Positions 34,521 to 43,897 are shown, numbered from the stretch's first letter. The stretch: 64,000 bases of DNA from Arthrobacter rhombi (GCF_900163545.1 NZ_FUHW01000038.1:124001-188000), one strand, 5' to 3'. Translations and numbers: made by a program. The notes: generated by a model not told the origin, from the letters alone.

Positions 34521-34566
34521 AGACGGCCGTTGCACCACCGGTTCGGTAGGGGTGCAACGGCCGTCT
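34521..34566. terminator. Bidirectional terminator between symporter unit and DNA methyltransferase
   Basis: 16-bp perfect stem (34521-34536 with 34551-34566) with a 14-base loop, followed by TTGT. It separates convergent units. Confidence 0.85.
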
Positions 34567-34645
34567 TGTCGTCAAGGAGGAGTGCCGGTGGGAAGAGAAC
34601 GACGACGTTGTCCCCTGCCCACCGGCTGCCGTGCCGGCTGGACGG

Positions 34646-35575
34646 TCACCTGTGTTGGAAAACAGTATGCTCCGGAAGGCGCTCACGCATGGTCTCGATG
34701 GCTGCTGGATTCGCGTCCACGCAGACGAACCGCCGATCCAACTGGGTTGCGGCAGCGCCGGTAGTGCCTGAACCGGCGAAGAAGTCCAACACCCAGTCTC
34801 CCGGACGGCTGCTGGCGGCGATGATTCGACGCAGGATCCCTAGCGGTTTCTGCGTGGGATAGCCGGTCTTCTCCTTGCCGGTGGGCGAGACGATGGTATG
34901 CCACCAGACATCGGTGGGTAGCTTGCCACGGGCCGCCTTCTCGGCGGTGACCAGCCCGGGGGCCATATAGGGTTCCCGGTCGACTTCGACGGAATCGAAG
35001 TGGTAGGTGGACGGGTTCTTGACATACACCAGGATGTTGTCGTGTTTAGCCGGCCACCGGCTCTTGGACCGGGCACCGTAGTCATAGGACCAGATGATCT
35101 CGTTGAGGAAGCACTCCCGGCCGAAGATCGCGTCCAGCATCACTTTGGCGTAGTGGACCTCCCGGAAATCCAGGTGGAGGTATAACGTGCCGTCGTCAGC
35201 TAGCAGCCTCCACGCCTCCAGGAGGCGCGGCTCCAGGAAAGCCCAGTAGTCATCGAAGGCATCATCGTAGCTGTGCAGGGTTCCGCGGATGGTCGAGTAG
35301 CTGGCGCCCTTGAAACCTACCCGGTCACCTGAACCGTCGATATTGCGGACCATCGTCGTCGCCTGCCGCGATTGCTGGCGACCGGTGTTGAACGGCGGGT
35401 CGATGTAGACGAGAGTGAACGAACCATCGGGCAAGGTGGGCAGGAAATCGGCGTTATCGGCCTGGACGACGAGGTCGGGCCCATCGGGGGACCAGCTGTT
35501 CGCGGACCCCACCCGGGTGGGGACCCCGGCCGGGTGGCCGGGCTCCCCACCGGATGCCGGCATGGTTGCACCCAC
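34646..35575 (-). CDS. Solitary site-specific DNA methyltransferase (beta class, probable adenine-N6)
   Basis: 309 residues. Catalytic motif IV DPPFN at 59-63 comes first and the SAM-binding motif I FAGSGTTGAAA at 266-276 comes last, the beta-class order. A target-recognition part lies between (EIIWSYDYGARSKSRWPAKHDNILVYVK). DPPF fits N6-adenine or N4-cytosine methylation. No restriction endonuclease gene is nearby, so it may be an orphan with an epigenetic role. GTG start 5 bases after the DEAD-box helicase stop; an ATG at 35563 is an alternative. Co-transcribed with the helicase. Confidence 0.9.
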   Translation of the reverse strand: MGATMPASGGEPGHPAGVPTRVGSANSWSPDGPDLVVQADNADFLPTLPDGSFTLVYIDPPFNTGRQQSRQATTMVRNIDGSGDRVGFKGASYSTIRGTLHSYDDAFDDYWAFLEPRLLEAWRLLADDGTLYLHLDFREVHYAKVMLDAIFGRECFLNEIIWSYDYGARSKSRWPAKHDNILVYVKNPSTYHFDSVEVDREPYMAPGLVTAEKAARGKLPTDVWWHTIVSPTGKEKTGYPTQKPLGILRRIIAASSRPGDWVLDFFAGSGTTGAAATQLDRRFVCVDANPAAIETMRERLPEHTVFQHR

Positions 35576-35580
35576 AGGTG

Positions 35581-37239
35581 CTACTCGGACTCGTTGCGGT
35601 TGACGACCTCGCCGTGGTGCCGGCGCGTCCGCGAGCGGCGACGACGTGCCGGACGAGCTGCCTCGTCGCTGGTGGGACCGGTCTCGGCGGGCTGGCGGTT
35701 CGCCTCGCCGGTTGCCTCGCGGTTGGGGCGATCGGATCGGCCGTGGCCGCGACCACGACGGCCGGCACCATCTCCGCCTGATTCCGAGTCGCGACCGCGT
35801 CCGCGACCTGCATCGCGCCCCGAACGGGACCCTGATCCACGGCCCTTCTCACGTTCGGCCGGACGCTTGCCGGTTTCGCCGAGATCCTCGAGCTTCTCGC
35901 CCGACAGGCCCTGGAGCTTGCGTTGGTTGCGCGGCAGCCGACCCTTGGTCCCGGCCGGGATATCCAGATCGGTGTAGAGATGGGGTGAGGAGGAATAGGT
36001 CTCCACCGGTTCTGCCTGATCCAGTCCCAGCGCCTTGTTGATCAGGCCCCAGCGGGGGACATCGGACCAGTCAACGAACGTGATCGCCGTACCCTTTTTC
36101 CCGGCACGACCGGTGCGACCGATCCGGTGAAGGTAGGTCTTCTCGTCCTCGGGGCACTGTAGGTTGATCACGTGGGTGACGTCCTCCACATCGATGCCGC
36201 GGGCGGCCACCTCGGTGGCGACCAACACGTCGACCTTGTGGTTGCGGAAGGCCCGCAGTGCCTGCTCACGGGCACCCTGACCGAGATCCCCGTGGATCGC
36301 ACCGGCGGCGAATCCGCGGTCGATCAGTTCCTCGGACAGTTTGGCTGCCGAGCGCTTGGTCTTGGTGAAGATGATGGTGCGTCCGCGACCTTCGGCCTGC
36401 AGGACGCGGGCGACCACTTCGTCCTTATCCAGCTGGTGGGCTCGATAGACGACCTGGCGGATGTCCTTCTTCGTGATGCCGTCGTCCTCGGGGTCCGCGG
36501 CACGGATATGCGTGGGGCGGGACATGTAGCGGCGAGCCATCGACACGACGGCGCCGGGCATGGTGGCCGAGAACAGCATGGTCTGGTGCACGGCAGGAAT
36601 CGCGGCGAGCAGGGTCTCGACGTCGGGCAGGAAACCCAGGTCGAGCATCTCGTCGGCTTCATCCAGGACCACGATGCGGATGTTCTTGAGGTTCAGGTGC
36701 TTCTGCTTATGCAGGTCGATCAGACGCCCCGGGGTGCCGACCACCAGTTCGACACCGGCCGTCAGCTGTTCGATCTGCGGCTCGTAGGCCCGGCCGCCGT
36801 AGATCGTGGCGATGCGTGCGTTGCGCTTGGTCGCTGCCTTCTGGATGTCGGCGGAGACCTGGTTGGCCAGTTCACGGGTCGGGGCCACGATGAGAGCCTG
36901 CGGGGCGCCGGGGCTGGGCAGCTTGTCATAGTCGGGATCATCCCGGCCGATGACGCGTTGCAGGGCAGGAATACCGAAACCGAAAGTTTTGCCGGTACCG
37001 GTTTTAGCCTGTCCGATGATGTCGTGGCCGGCCAGGGCGACCGGCAAGGTCATCGCCTGAATCGGGAAGGGGTGGATGATGCCGGCATCGGCCAGGGACT
37101 CAACGATGTCCTCCCGGACACCGAAATCGGCGAAGGTCTGTTCGGGCAGTTCGTGCGGGGCATCCTCGGAGGCGAGGAGACCGTCGACCGGAAGCTCGAT
37201 GGTTCCGGTGTCGTCGGTCAGTTGTTGCTCAGTTTTCAA
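35581..37239 (-). CDS. DEAD-box RNA helicase (RhlE/CsdA-like)
   Basis: 552 residues. Q motif with PFPIQAMTLPVAL (Q61), motif I AKTGTGKT (78-85), PTRELANQV, DEAD in VVLDEADEMLDLGF, SAT in MLFSATMP, and C-terminal HRIGRTGRAGKKG. The last 100 residues are Arg/Gly/Ser-rich, typical of RNA-binding tails. Start: TTG at 37239, overlapping the TGA of a 64-codon leader ORF (TTGA). This is unusual and suggests coupled translation. The leader is about 200 bases, common for cold-inducible DEAD-box genes. Cognate of mycobacterial Rv3211. Confidence 0.93.
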   Translation of the reverse strand: MKTEQQLTDDTGTIELPVDGLLASEDAPHELPEQTFADFGVREDIVESLADAGIIHPFPIQAMTLPVALAGHDIIGQAKTGTGKTFGFGIPALQRVIGRDDPDYDKLPSPGAPQALIVAPTRELANQVSADIQKAATKRNARIATIYGGRAYEPQIEQLTAGVELVVGTPGRLIDLHKQKHLNLKNIRIVVLDEADEMLDLGFLPDVETLLAAIPAVHQTMLFSATMPGAVVSMARRYMSRPTHIRAADPEDDGITKKDIRQVVYRAHQLDKDEVVARVLQAEGRGRTIIFTKTKRSAAKLSEELIDRGFAAGAIHGDLGQGAREQALRAFRNHKVDVLVATEVAARGIDVEDVTHVINLQCPEDEKTYLHRIGRTGRAGKKGTAITFVDWSDVPRWGLINKALGLDQAEPVETYSSSPHLYTDLDIPAGTKGRLPRNQRKLQGLSGEKLEDLGETGKRPAEREKGRGSGSRSGRDAGRGRGRDSESGGDGAGRRGRGHGRSDRPNREATGEANRQPAETGPTSDEAARPARRRRSRTRRHHGEVVNRNESE

Positions 37240-37430
37240 TGAAATCTCATTCGTTTAGGCGCCGGGGCTCGGTGTGCTCGACGTCCTCTGAAAACGGAGA
37301 GCGGAGTCCACCGCAGCAGCGGCGCGTCCAGCGGAGCCGATCGCGGGCTAACCAGCGCGAATGAACGCGCAAAAGGTGCAGGTTCGCTGGGAATTCCTGC
37401 CAAGTAAATGCGTCTGGTACGACCGGGCAT
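37236..37430 (-). CDS. Leader ORF of the DEAD-box helicase (64 aa, uncertain)
   Basis: ATG at 37430 just after AAGG; its 64 codons end in a TGA that overlaps the helicase TTG start by 2 bases. Product is Arg/Pro-rich (MPGRTRRIYLAGIPSEPAPF). No similarity recognised. It could be a translated regulatory uORF, or noise in a long untranslated leader. Confidence 0.35.
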   Translation of the reverse strand: MPGRTRRIYLAGIPSEPAPFARSFALVSPRSAPLDAPLLRWTPLSVFRGRRAHRAPAPKRMRFH

Positions 37431-37449
37431 CCTTGTCTACCCCCTCAGT

Positions 37450-37460
37450 CTAACGTGCCG
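37450..37460 (-). promoter_or_regulatory. Candidate -10 of the DEAD-box helicase leader
   Basis: TAGACT on the minus strand near 37449-37454, about 20 bases before the leader ORF; predicts a 200-base 5' leader for the helicase mRNA. Confidence 0.35.
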
Positions 37461-37519
37461 CGACATAAACACCGCCCCGGGACCTGGCCGCGCGTGGTGT
37501 GAGTTACGCTGGAGCCGAA

Positions 37520-37620
37520 CCACGGGAGCCCGCAGACGGGCTGAGAGGGTGCTGCCGCCGTAGAACGGCTCCGAGCGCCGACCGAGAGACCTGATCCGGA
37601 TCATGCCGGCGGAGGGAAGG
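37520..37620 (+). ncRNA. TPP riboswitch (THI element)
   Basis: Contains the conserved core: ACGGGAGCCC, GGGCTGAGAGGG, then GACCTGATCCGGATCATGCC and GGCGGAGGGAAG in the right order and spacing. It binds thiamine pyrophosphate. The closing GGAGGGAAGG doubles as the Shine-Dalgarno of thiO, 7 bases before its ATG, which favours control of translation initiation. TACGCT at 37505-37510 is a likely -10. Confidence 0.95.
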
Positions 37621-37629
37621 TAGCGAAGC

Positions 37630-38813
37630 ATGCATTGTGCCGTCATCGGTGCCGGGATCATCGGCTTGTCGATTGGCTGGGAACTGGCCCGCAGCGGATA
37701 CCAGGTCACCGTGATCGACCCGGCCCCCGCAACGGGGGCCACCCACGCCGCGGCCGGAATGCTCGCCGCCGTCACCGAATTTCATTATCAGGAACGCGAA
37801 TTGCTCCACCTCTCGGTTCCTGCTGCCGCAGCCTGGCCACAGTGGGCCCAAGCTGTGGAAGCAGCCAGCGGACGGTCCACCGGCTTCGAGGCCTGCGGCA
37901 CGCTGGTGGTCGCCGCCGATGCGGCCGACCGTGCCGACCTTTCGGCGCTGGCCGAAGCCCAACACGCCGTCGGACTGGGAATCGGGGAGCTGGGAACTGC
38001 TGCGGCCCGCGAAATCGAGCCCCTGCTGGCCCCCCGGTTGGCCGGCGCCTTCCACGCCCCCGCGGATGCCAGGACCGACCCGCGTCGCACCGCCGAAGCC
38101 CTGGTGGCCGCCCTCGAGTCCGAACCCGGGGTGGCCTTTTACCGCCAGCGGGCGACCGCCGTCGTCCAGGGGGAGCGCGGGCCCACGGTGCAGACCGTCA
38201 GCGCCGACGGAGAACGGGCCGAAATCGAAGCCGATGAAGTCATCGTGGCCACCGGAACAGGAAGGATCGGCGAGCACGGGGCGCCGGGGGAGGGCCTGAC
38301 CGGATTGCCAGCGATCCTGCGGCTTCCGGTCCGCCCGGTATTCGGCGACGTCCTCAGGTTGCGGCCCACCGCCACGGCCCCCCGTCCGGCAGGTTCCACG
38401 GTGCGTGCGCTGGTCTCCGGACAGCGGGTCTACATCCTGCCGCGTCGCGACGGTGAAGTCATCGTGGGCGCCACCGAACGCGAAGATGACCAGGCCGGAG
38501 TCAGCGTGGAGGGGGTGCACCGGTTGCTGCGTGATGCGCTGCGTGTCATGCCTGCCCTGGCCCACTACGAATTGGTGGAACTGACGGCTCGCGCCCGTCC
38601 CTCGACTCCCGATCACTTGCCGTTGCTCGGACGCATTGGCCCCGGATTGATCGCCGCCACGGGATTCCACCGCCATGGTGTCCTGCTCAGTGTGGCGGCT
38701 GCGGCGGCAGTCAGCATGCTGCTCGCCCCGGCGCCCGAGGCCACCGCGCCACGTTCTCCCCCGACCATCCTTGACCCGACCCATCTGGCATCCTTCGACC
38801 CCTGGAGATTCTC

Positions 38814-38817
<4 letters not shown>
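37630..38817 (+). CDS. thiO: Glycine oxidase ThiO
   Basis: FAD enzyme (395 residues) oxidising glycine to dehydroglycine for the thiazole ring of thiamine. FAD-binding dinucleotide motif VIGAGIIGLSIGWELA near the N-terminus, DAO domain motif ATHAAAGMLAAVTE, and the late RPSTPDHLPLLGRIGPGLIAATGFHRHGV typical of ThiO. First gene after the TPP riboswitch, stop overlapping thiS (ATGA). Other thiamine genes (thiE, thiC, thiD) are not in the window. Confidence 0.95.
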
Positions 38818-39852
<1,035 letters not shown>

Positions 39853-39881
39853 GCGGCCCCTCACGGGAGCCGATGGCGGGA

Positions 39882-41345
39882 TCAGGGAATCGTGAACAAC
39901 ACCGTGTGCTTTTCGATATCGGCCTGGACGAGTTCGGCCTGAACGCGCTCGCCGGCTTCGGCCCGGCCCAGGAACCGGGCATTGACCGCCGGGTCGAGGA
40001 TCTGCAGACGCCCCCCAGGGGCGTCACCGTTCTCGTGGGCCTTGGCGGCTTGTTCGGGGGACGTGCCATTAAGCGTGATCGCTTCGAAGGTCTCCCCGAT
40101 CCGGTCCGAGAGCAGGGCAGCCTCGACGGTATCGATGGCTGCCCGCTCGGCAGTTCCCGCCACCTGGTTGGAGGACTGCATCAGCTCCGGCAACAGCGGG
40201 AGCGCCCGACGGATCCCTTCGGGAACCTCGACGCCCCGGACCAGATGCTCGCAGACGACGAGACTGAAACGATCCACCAGCCGGCGCAACGGCGCCGTGG
40301 TGTGCGCATAGGGGGCCGCGATGGCCGCCTGGCTGCGTTCAGCGGGCAGTTCGCCATCGAAGGCCGTGTAGCCGGCACCGCGGAATAAAGAGGTGGCCGC
40401 ATGCATGATGGCCAACTGACGTGGTTCGGTGACGTCGAGGGAGCGCAGGAACTCGCCGTAGGGTACCCCCTGCTGCCAGGGGGTACCCAGTGAGGCAGCC
40501 TCCCGCCGGAAGGCCCTGGAACCGTGCTCATCGGGGGCGGGCATGGTCCGCAGAATTCCGATCCCGCCCTCGAGCATGATCCGTGCCGCTTCCATCCCGG
40601 TGAGCAAGGAGATCTGTGCATTCCAGTCCTCCACGGGCAGGGCGGCCCGGGTCGCGAGGAAGGGGACCCCGTCGTCGTCCACCTCGACTTCCTGCTCGGG
40701 AATGCGCAGGCTCGCGCCACCGCGTTCACGTTCGGCTTCGATCCGTTTGAGCCCGACCTCCTTCAGCAGGGCCAGTGATTCGGAGGCGCTGCCGTCGTCG
40801 ATGTCGGCTTGGACGCCGGCGTAGTCGAGCTTCTGTCGGCTACACACGGTGGCGCGGGTGAGGTCGGTGTCGATCACCAGCGCGTTGGCGTCAAGACGGA
40901 AGGTCCAGACGTAGGCGCCGCGGCGTTGGCCCGGCAACAGCGAGCCGGCATCCTCGCTGATGATCTCCGGATGCAGGGGCACCCGGTGGCCTGGCAAATA
41001 TAGGGTCTGCCCGCGGCGCCTGGTCTCGGTGTCCAGGGCGCCGCCTTCTGTGATGAAGGCCGGCACATCGGCGATGGCATAGCTGACCACATAGCCGTCC
41101 CCCTCGCGGGCGAGATGGACTGCTTGGTCCAAATCGGTGGAAGCAGCCGGGTCGATGGTGACAAATTCGATGTCGGTAAGGTCGTGTTCGGGCAAAACCA
41201 AGGTATCGATCGCTGCTTGGGCCTCGGCCAGTGCTTCGGGCGGATACTGCCCGGGCAGCTCCATCGCGGACACCAACGACTCCAGTGCCGCCGCAAGCCG
41301 TGTCTGGCGGGCACCGGTTTTCAGGTCAATGAGTTTGCGCACCAC
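39882..41345 (-). CDS. RNB-domain ribonuclease (RNase II/R family)
   Basis: 487 residues. RNB catalytic block VTIDPAASTDLDQAVHLAREGDGYVV, giving D65, D71, D73 and Q74 at the metal site; the last position is Asp in E. coli RNase II. Further RNB parts: VSYAIADVPAFI, GQTLYLPGHRVPLHPEIISEDAGSLLPGQ, AYTAFDGELP. Lacks cold-shock and S1 domains of RNase R, as in short actinobacterial RNB proteins. Degrades RNA 3' to 5' if active. GTG start, 6 bases after TAGGCT (minus strand). Confidence 0.9.
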   Translation of the reverse strand: MVRKLIDLKTGARQTRLAAALESLVSAMELPGQYPPEALAEAQAAIDTLVLPEHDLTDIEFVTIDPAASTDLDQAVHLAREGDGYVVSYAIADVPAFITEGGALDTETRRRGQTLYLPGHRVPLHPEIISEDAGSLLPGQRRGAYVWTFRLDANALVIDTDLTRATVCSRQKLDYAGVQADIDDGSASESLALLKEVGLKRIEAERERGGASLRIPEQEVEVDDDGVPFLATRAALPVEDWNAQISLLTGMEAARIMLEGGIGILRTMPAPDEHGSRAFRREAASLGTPWQQGVPYGEFLRSLDVTEPRQLAIMHAATSLFRGAGYTAFDGELPAERSQAAIAAPYAHTTAPLRRLVDRFSLVVCEHLVRGVEVPEGIRRALPLLPELMQSSNQVAGTAERAAIDTVEAALLSDRIGETFEAITLNGTSPEQAAKAHENGDAPGGRLQILDPAVNARFLGRAEAGERVQAELVQADIEKHTVLFTIP

Positions 41346-41351
41346 AGGTTC

Positions 41352-41357
41352 AGCCTA
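41352..41357 (-). promoter_or_regulatory. -10 of the RNB ribonuclease gene (leaderless)
   Basis: TAGGCT on the minus strand, then GAACCT, then GTG at 41345. Confidence 0.55.
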
Positions 41358-41412
41358 ACCACATCAGTGGGGGAAACGTGCGCCCGACCCGGGGAGGGAG
41401 CGGGGCCGGAGG

Positions 41413-41418
41413 TAAGCT
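41413..41418 (+). promoter_or_regulatory. -10 of the ferritin-like gene (leaderless)
   Basis: TAAGCT, then seven bases (GGCCTGC), then ATG at 41426. Confidence 0.5.
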
Positions 41419-41425
41419 GGCCTGC

Positions 41426-42097
41426 ATGACCGAGCTGCCACCGCCGACCCTTGACGATGCGACCCGAAACCGGGCCGAACTGGCCCTGTGTGGGCTCATG
41501 GCCTACCGGGAACTGACCGCATTCGAACGACTATCCTCCGATGCACGGTTCTCTCCGACCATCATCGACCGGGTGGCACTGGCCCGACTGGCCGTCCATG
41601 AGTTCGGCCATTATGAGCGAGTGGTGGAAGTCATCACCGCCCGAGGGGCCGAGCCAGCGGATTCCATGGAACCTTTTGTGGCCTCCATCGATGCCCTGCA
41701 CGATCGCACCCGCCCCGGGGACTGGTATGAATCCTTGATGAAGGCCCATGTCATCGACTCGGTCTCGGGGGATTTCTATGTCGCGATCTCCCGCGGTTTG
41801 GACCCCGATATCCGTCGACTCGTCCAAGAGGTACAGGCACTGGATGAGCAGAATAAATGGCTCCACGAACGCCTCCAAGAAGCCCTGCAGGAAGATCCTC
41901 GGCTGGCCTCCCGGTTGGCGCTGTGGGGCCGGCGCCTGCTGGGGGAGGCCCTCACCCAGGCCCGCAGGATCGCCGAAAGTGGTCTTTTCAACGATGCGCT
42001 GATCACCCCGGACGGGGAAGAACCCCTGAGCGTCCTGTTTTCCGAACTCGTGGAAAACCATTCGCGCCGGATGGCTGCCCTGGGGTTGACTGCCTGA
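41426..42097 (+). CDS. Ferritin-like fold protein (MiaE_2 type)
   Basis: 223 residues, all-helical. Glu/His pairs of a ferritin-like diiron site are visible: AYRELTAFERLSSDA, LAVHEFGHYERVVEVI (E-x2-H pattern), and LGEALTQARRIAESG plus ELVENHSRRM near the end. Related to the actinobacterial MiaE-like tRNA hydroxylase family (Rv3210c position in Mycobacterium, beside the DEAD helicase). Enzyme activity is not shown. Start ATG 41426 after TAAGCT; 43 bases before the PCD-VOC gene. Confidence 0.82.
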   Translation: MTELPPPTLDDATRNRAELALCGLMAYRELTAFERLSSDARFSPTIIDRVALARLAVHEFGHYERVVEVITARGAEPADSMEPFVASIDALHDRTRPGDWYESLMKAHVIDSVSGDFYVAISRGLDPDIRRLVQEVQALDEQNKWLHERLQEALQEDPRLASRLALWGRRLLGEALTQARRIAESGLFNDALITPDGEEPLSVLFSELVENHSRRMAALGLTA

Positions 42098-42140
42098 GCC
42101 AACGGCACGAGCATGGGCCCAGGGAGCGAAAGGAGAGATC

Positions 42141-42821
42141 ATGACCGATCCATCCACCGAACCGGCAGACACCGTGCTGACGGGGACCCGACTCAATGAA
42201 GCCCTGACCGGGCTGCCCGATTGGCGGTACCGTTTGGGCGCCCTCGTGACGGCCTACTCCTTCGCCAGCTCAGCGTCGGCCATCGACTTCATCGCCGGCG
42301 TGGGGGCGATTGCCGAGGACCTCAATCACCACCCAGACCTGGACTGGCGGTATGACACCGTCTTCTTGACGGTTTCCTCCCATGAGGCAGGAGGTGAGGT
42401 CACCGGTCAGGACATGGAATTCGCCGAGGCAGTGTCCAGGGTTGCGACGCGGGCCGGGGGGACCGCCGAACCGCGTCGTCACACCACCGTGGAGTTGGGC
42501 ATCGATACCGAGGACCCCTCACGGATCGCCGAATTCTGGACCAGTGCACTGGGATATCAGTTGGCGGATAACGGCGATGTCGTCGATCCGGAAGGACGCA
42601 ACCCGAATATCTGGTTCCAAGTGACCGATACGCCGGCGAACAACAGGATCCACCTGGACCGGCACGTTGCGCTGAGCACCCTGGAACTCGAGCGGGAAAA
42701 TCTTCGCCCGGTGGCCGGTGAGGGAGACGGGACACGGCACCCTGCGTTCAGGGTCTATGCCGACCCCGACGGAAACCGGGTCTGCCTCTGCACCGAAATC
42801 GGCCATATGCCCGCCGACTGA
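42141..42821 (+). CDS. Pterin-4a-carbinolamine dehydratase fused to a VOC (glyoxalase-like) domain
   Basis: 226 residues. Domain 1 (about 10-105) is PCD-like: RLNEALTGLPDWRYRLGALV, EDLNHHPDLDWRYDTVFL (H63/H64), then SSHEAGGEVTGQD. Domain 2 (about 112-226) is a VOC fold: TTVELGIDTEDPSRIAEFWTSALGY, DPEGRNPNIWFQ, RVYADPDGNRVCLCT. AAAGGAGAGATC is the Shine-Dalgarno. No phenylalanine hydroxylase is nearby, so the substrate is open; such fusions occur in actinobacteria with unknown roles. Confidence 0.88.
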   Translation: MTDPSTEPADTVLTGTRLNEALTGLPDWRYRLGALVTAYSFASSASAIDFIAGVGAIAEDLNHHPDLDWRYDTVFLTVSSHEAGGEVTGQDMEFAEAVSRVATRAGGTAEPRRHTTVELGIDTEDPSRIAEFWTSALGYQLADNGDVVDPEGRNPNIWFQVTDTPANNRIHLDRHVALSTLELERENLRPVAGEGDGTRHPAFRVYADPDGNRVCLCTEIGHMPAD

Positions 42822-42833
42822 GGTGGCCAGAGA

Positions 42834-42884
42834 AAAACTGCCGGCCCCGACACGTGGTTTCTGCGTGTCGGGGCCGGCAGTTTT
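42834..42884. terminator. Bidirectional terminator between PCD-VOC and DUF3107 genes
   Basis: 21-bp perfect stem (42834-42854 with 42864-42884), A-run on the left and TTTT on the right, between convergent genes. Confidence 0.95.
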
Positions 42885-42899
42885 CTGCGGGGTGTTTCG

Positions 42900-43127
42900 T
42901 TAGGCCTGGGCGGCGAAACCGACGCGGCGCTGTTCCTCGGCGCCAACCTCCACATAGCCGATGACACCGGCCGGGACGATGATCTGGCGGCCCTTGGAAT
43001 CGCTGAGCACCAGATCGGTGGAGCCGCTGATGGCGTCGCGGACGGTCTGACTGACCTGTTCCGCGGTCTCGGCAGATTCGATGACAACCTCGCGGGCAAC
43101 ATTCTGGATTCCGATGCGCACGTCCAT
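42900..43127 (-). CDS. DUF3107 family protein
   Basis: 75 residues from the ATG at 43127: MDVRIGIQNVAREVVIESAE, with DSKGRQIIVPAGVIGYVEVG near the end. A well-conserved small actinobacterial protein (Rv3208A/TB9.4 type) of unknown function. AGAGGAG lies before the ATG. An open frame extends 31 codons upstream but lacks conservation-like composition and a ribosome site. Same neighbour (TetR) as in Mycobacterium. Confidence 0.92.
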   Translation of the reverse strand: MDVRIGIQNVAREVVIESAETAEQVSQTVRDAISGSTDLVLSDSKGRQIIVPAGVIGYVEVGAEEQRRVGFAAQA

Positions 43128-43194
43128 GGTGGCTCCTCTTAAGTCGGGGTGGGCGCCTCGAGCGACGCCCCTATGCTTCAGGGTCAAATCTACG

Positions 43195-43815
43195 TCAGGA
43201 TTCCTTCGGGAACCGAGCAATTCCGCGCCAAGCTAAACGCGAGACCAGGTCGCTGGCCTCGTCGAGATCAACCTCGCCCTCCAGCTCGAGCCAGTAACGG
43301 GCCGCGACCTGGGCCATACCTGACATCGCCCGGCCCAAGAGCACCGCTTGGGCCTGGCTGAGACCGGTGTCCTCGGCGATCACCCCGGCAATGGCATCGG
43401 CGAAATTCGCGTTGAAGGCCTCCAGCCGGGAACTCACCGCCGCGTCATTCATCAGATCCGATTCAAAGACCAGGCGGTGGGCCTGACTGTCACCGGCGAT
43501 GAAACCGAAGAACTCACGGATGGTGGCCCTGACCCGCTGCTTATTATCGGTGGTGGAGGCGATGGCCAGGAGCAGCCGGTGGGAGAGGGCCTCCAGATGT
43601 TCGTCGAGCAGCGCGAGGTAGAGCTCGCGTTTGCCCGGGAAATGCTGGTACAGCACCGGTTTACTGACCATCGCGACGTCGGCGATCTCGTCCATGGCAG
43701 CGCCATGGTAGCCATGGGCCACAAAGACCTGATGCGCGGCCTGCAGCAATTGCCGCCGCCGCTGGTCCCGCGGCATCCGAGGGGTCCGCTGAGAATTTTC
43801 TGGACTGCGCTCCAC
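43195..43815 (-). CDS. TetR family transcriptional regulator
   Basis: 206 residues. N-terminal HTH: RRRQLLQAAHQVFVAHGYHG then AAMDEIADVAMVSKPVLYQHFPGKRELY, a strongly conserved TetR DNA-reading helix region. C-terminal ligand/dimer domain of the usual size. Corresponds to Rv3208 beside DUF3107. GTG start with GGAGGAGAGG upstream. Its leader carries a perfect 6-7-6 inverted repeat (43832-43850), a likely own operator. Divergent from moeB. Confidence 0.93.
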   Translation of the reverse strand: MERSPENSQRTPRMPRDQRRRQLLQAAHQVFVAHGYHGAAMDEIADVAMVSKPVLYQHFPGKRELYLALLDEHLEALSHRLLLAIASTTDNKQRVRATIREFFGFIAGDSQAHRLVFESDLMNDAAVSSRLEAFNANFADAIAGVIAEDTGLSQAQAVLLGRAMSGMAQVAARYWLELEGEVDLDEASDLVSRLAWRGIARFPKES

Positions 43816-43831
43816 TGCCTGCCTCTCCTCC

Positions 43832-43850
43832 GTAACGTCGTCGTCGTTAC
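43832..43850. promoter_or_regulatory. Probable TetR operator
   Basis: GTAACG-N7-CGTTAC, perfect 6-7-6 repeat, just downstream of the TetR -10 TAGAAT (minus strand, 43861-43866) and 17 bases upstream of the GTG. Its position suits autorepression. Confidence 0.6.
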
Positions 43851-43864
43851 AGATGGAGTCATTC

Positions 43865-43876
43865 TACCCATGGGTA
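43865..43876. promoter_or_regulatory. 12-bp palindrome in the tetR-moeB gap
   Basis: TACCCATGGGTA, perfect palindrome, 16 bases upstream of the moeB -10 and touching the tetR -10. Could be a second operator at the moeB -35. Confidence 0.4.
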
Positions 43877-43891
43877 ATCCACGGCTGGGAC

Positions 43892-43897
43892 TAAGCT
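43892..43897 (+). promoter_or_regulatory. -10 of moeB (leaderless)
   Basis: TAAGCT, then GGGAAA, then ATG at 43904. Confidence 0.55.

Noticed and set aside
36172..37242. 356-codon open frame antisense to the DEAD-box helicase
   Set aside because: The helicase motifs are intact on the other strand; the antisense product has no recognisable domain.
37504..38784. 426-codon open frame antisense to thiO
   Set aside because: Runs through the TPP riboswitch and opposite ThiO motifs; low-complexity Gly/Arg/Gln product.
43128..43220. 31-codon extension of the DUF3107 gene
   Set aside because: The extension overlaps the end of tetR and lacks a ribosome site; the conserved protein begins at the ATG at 43127.
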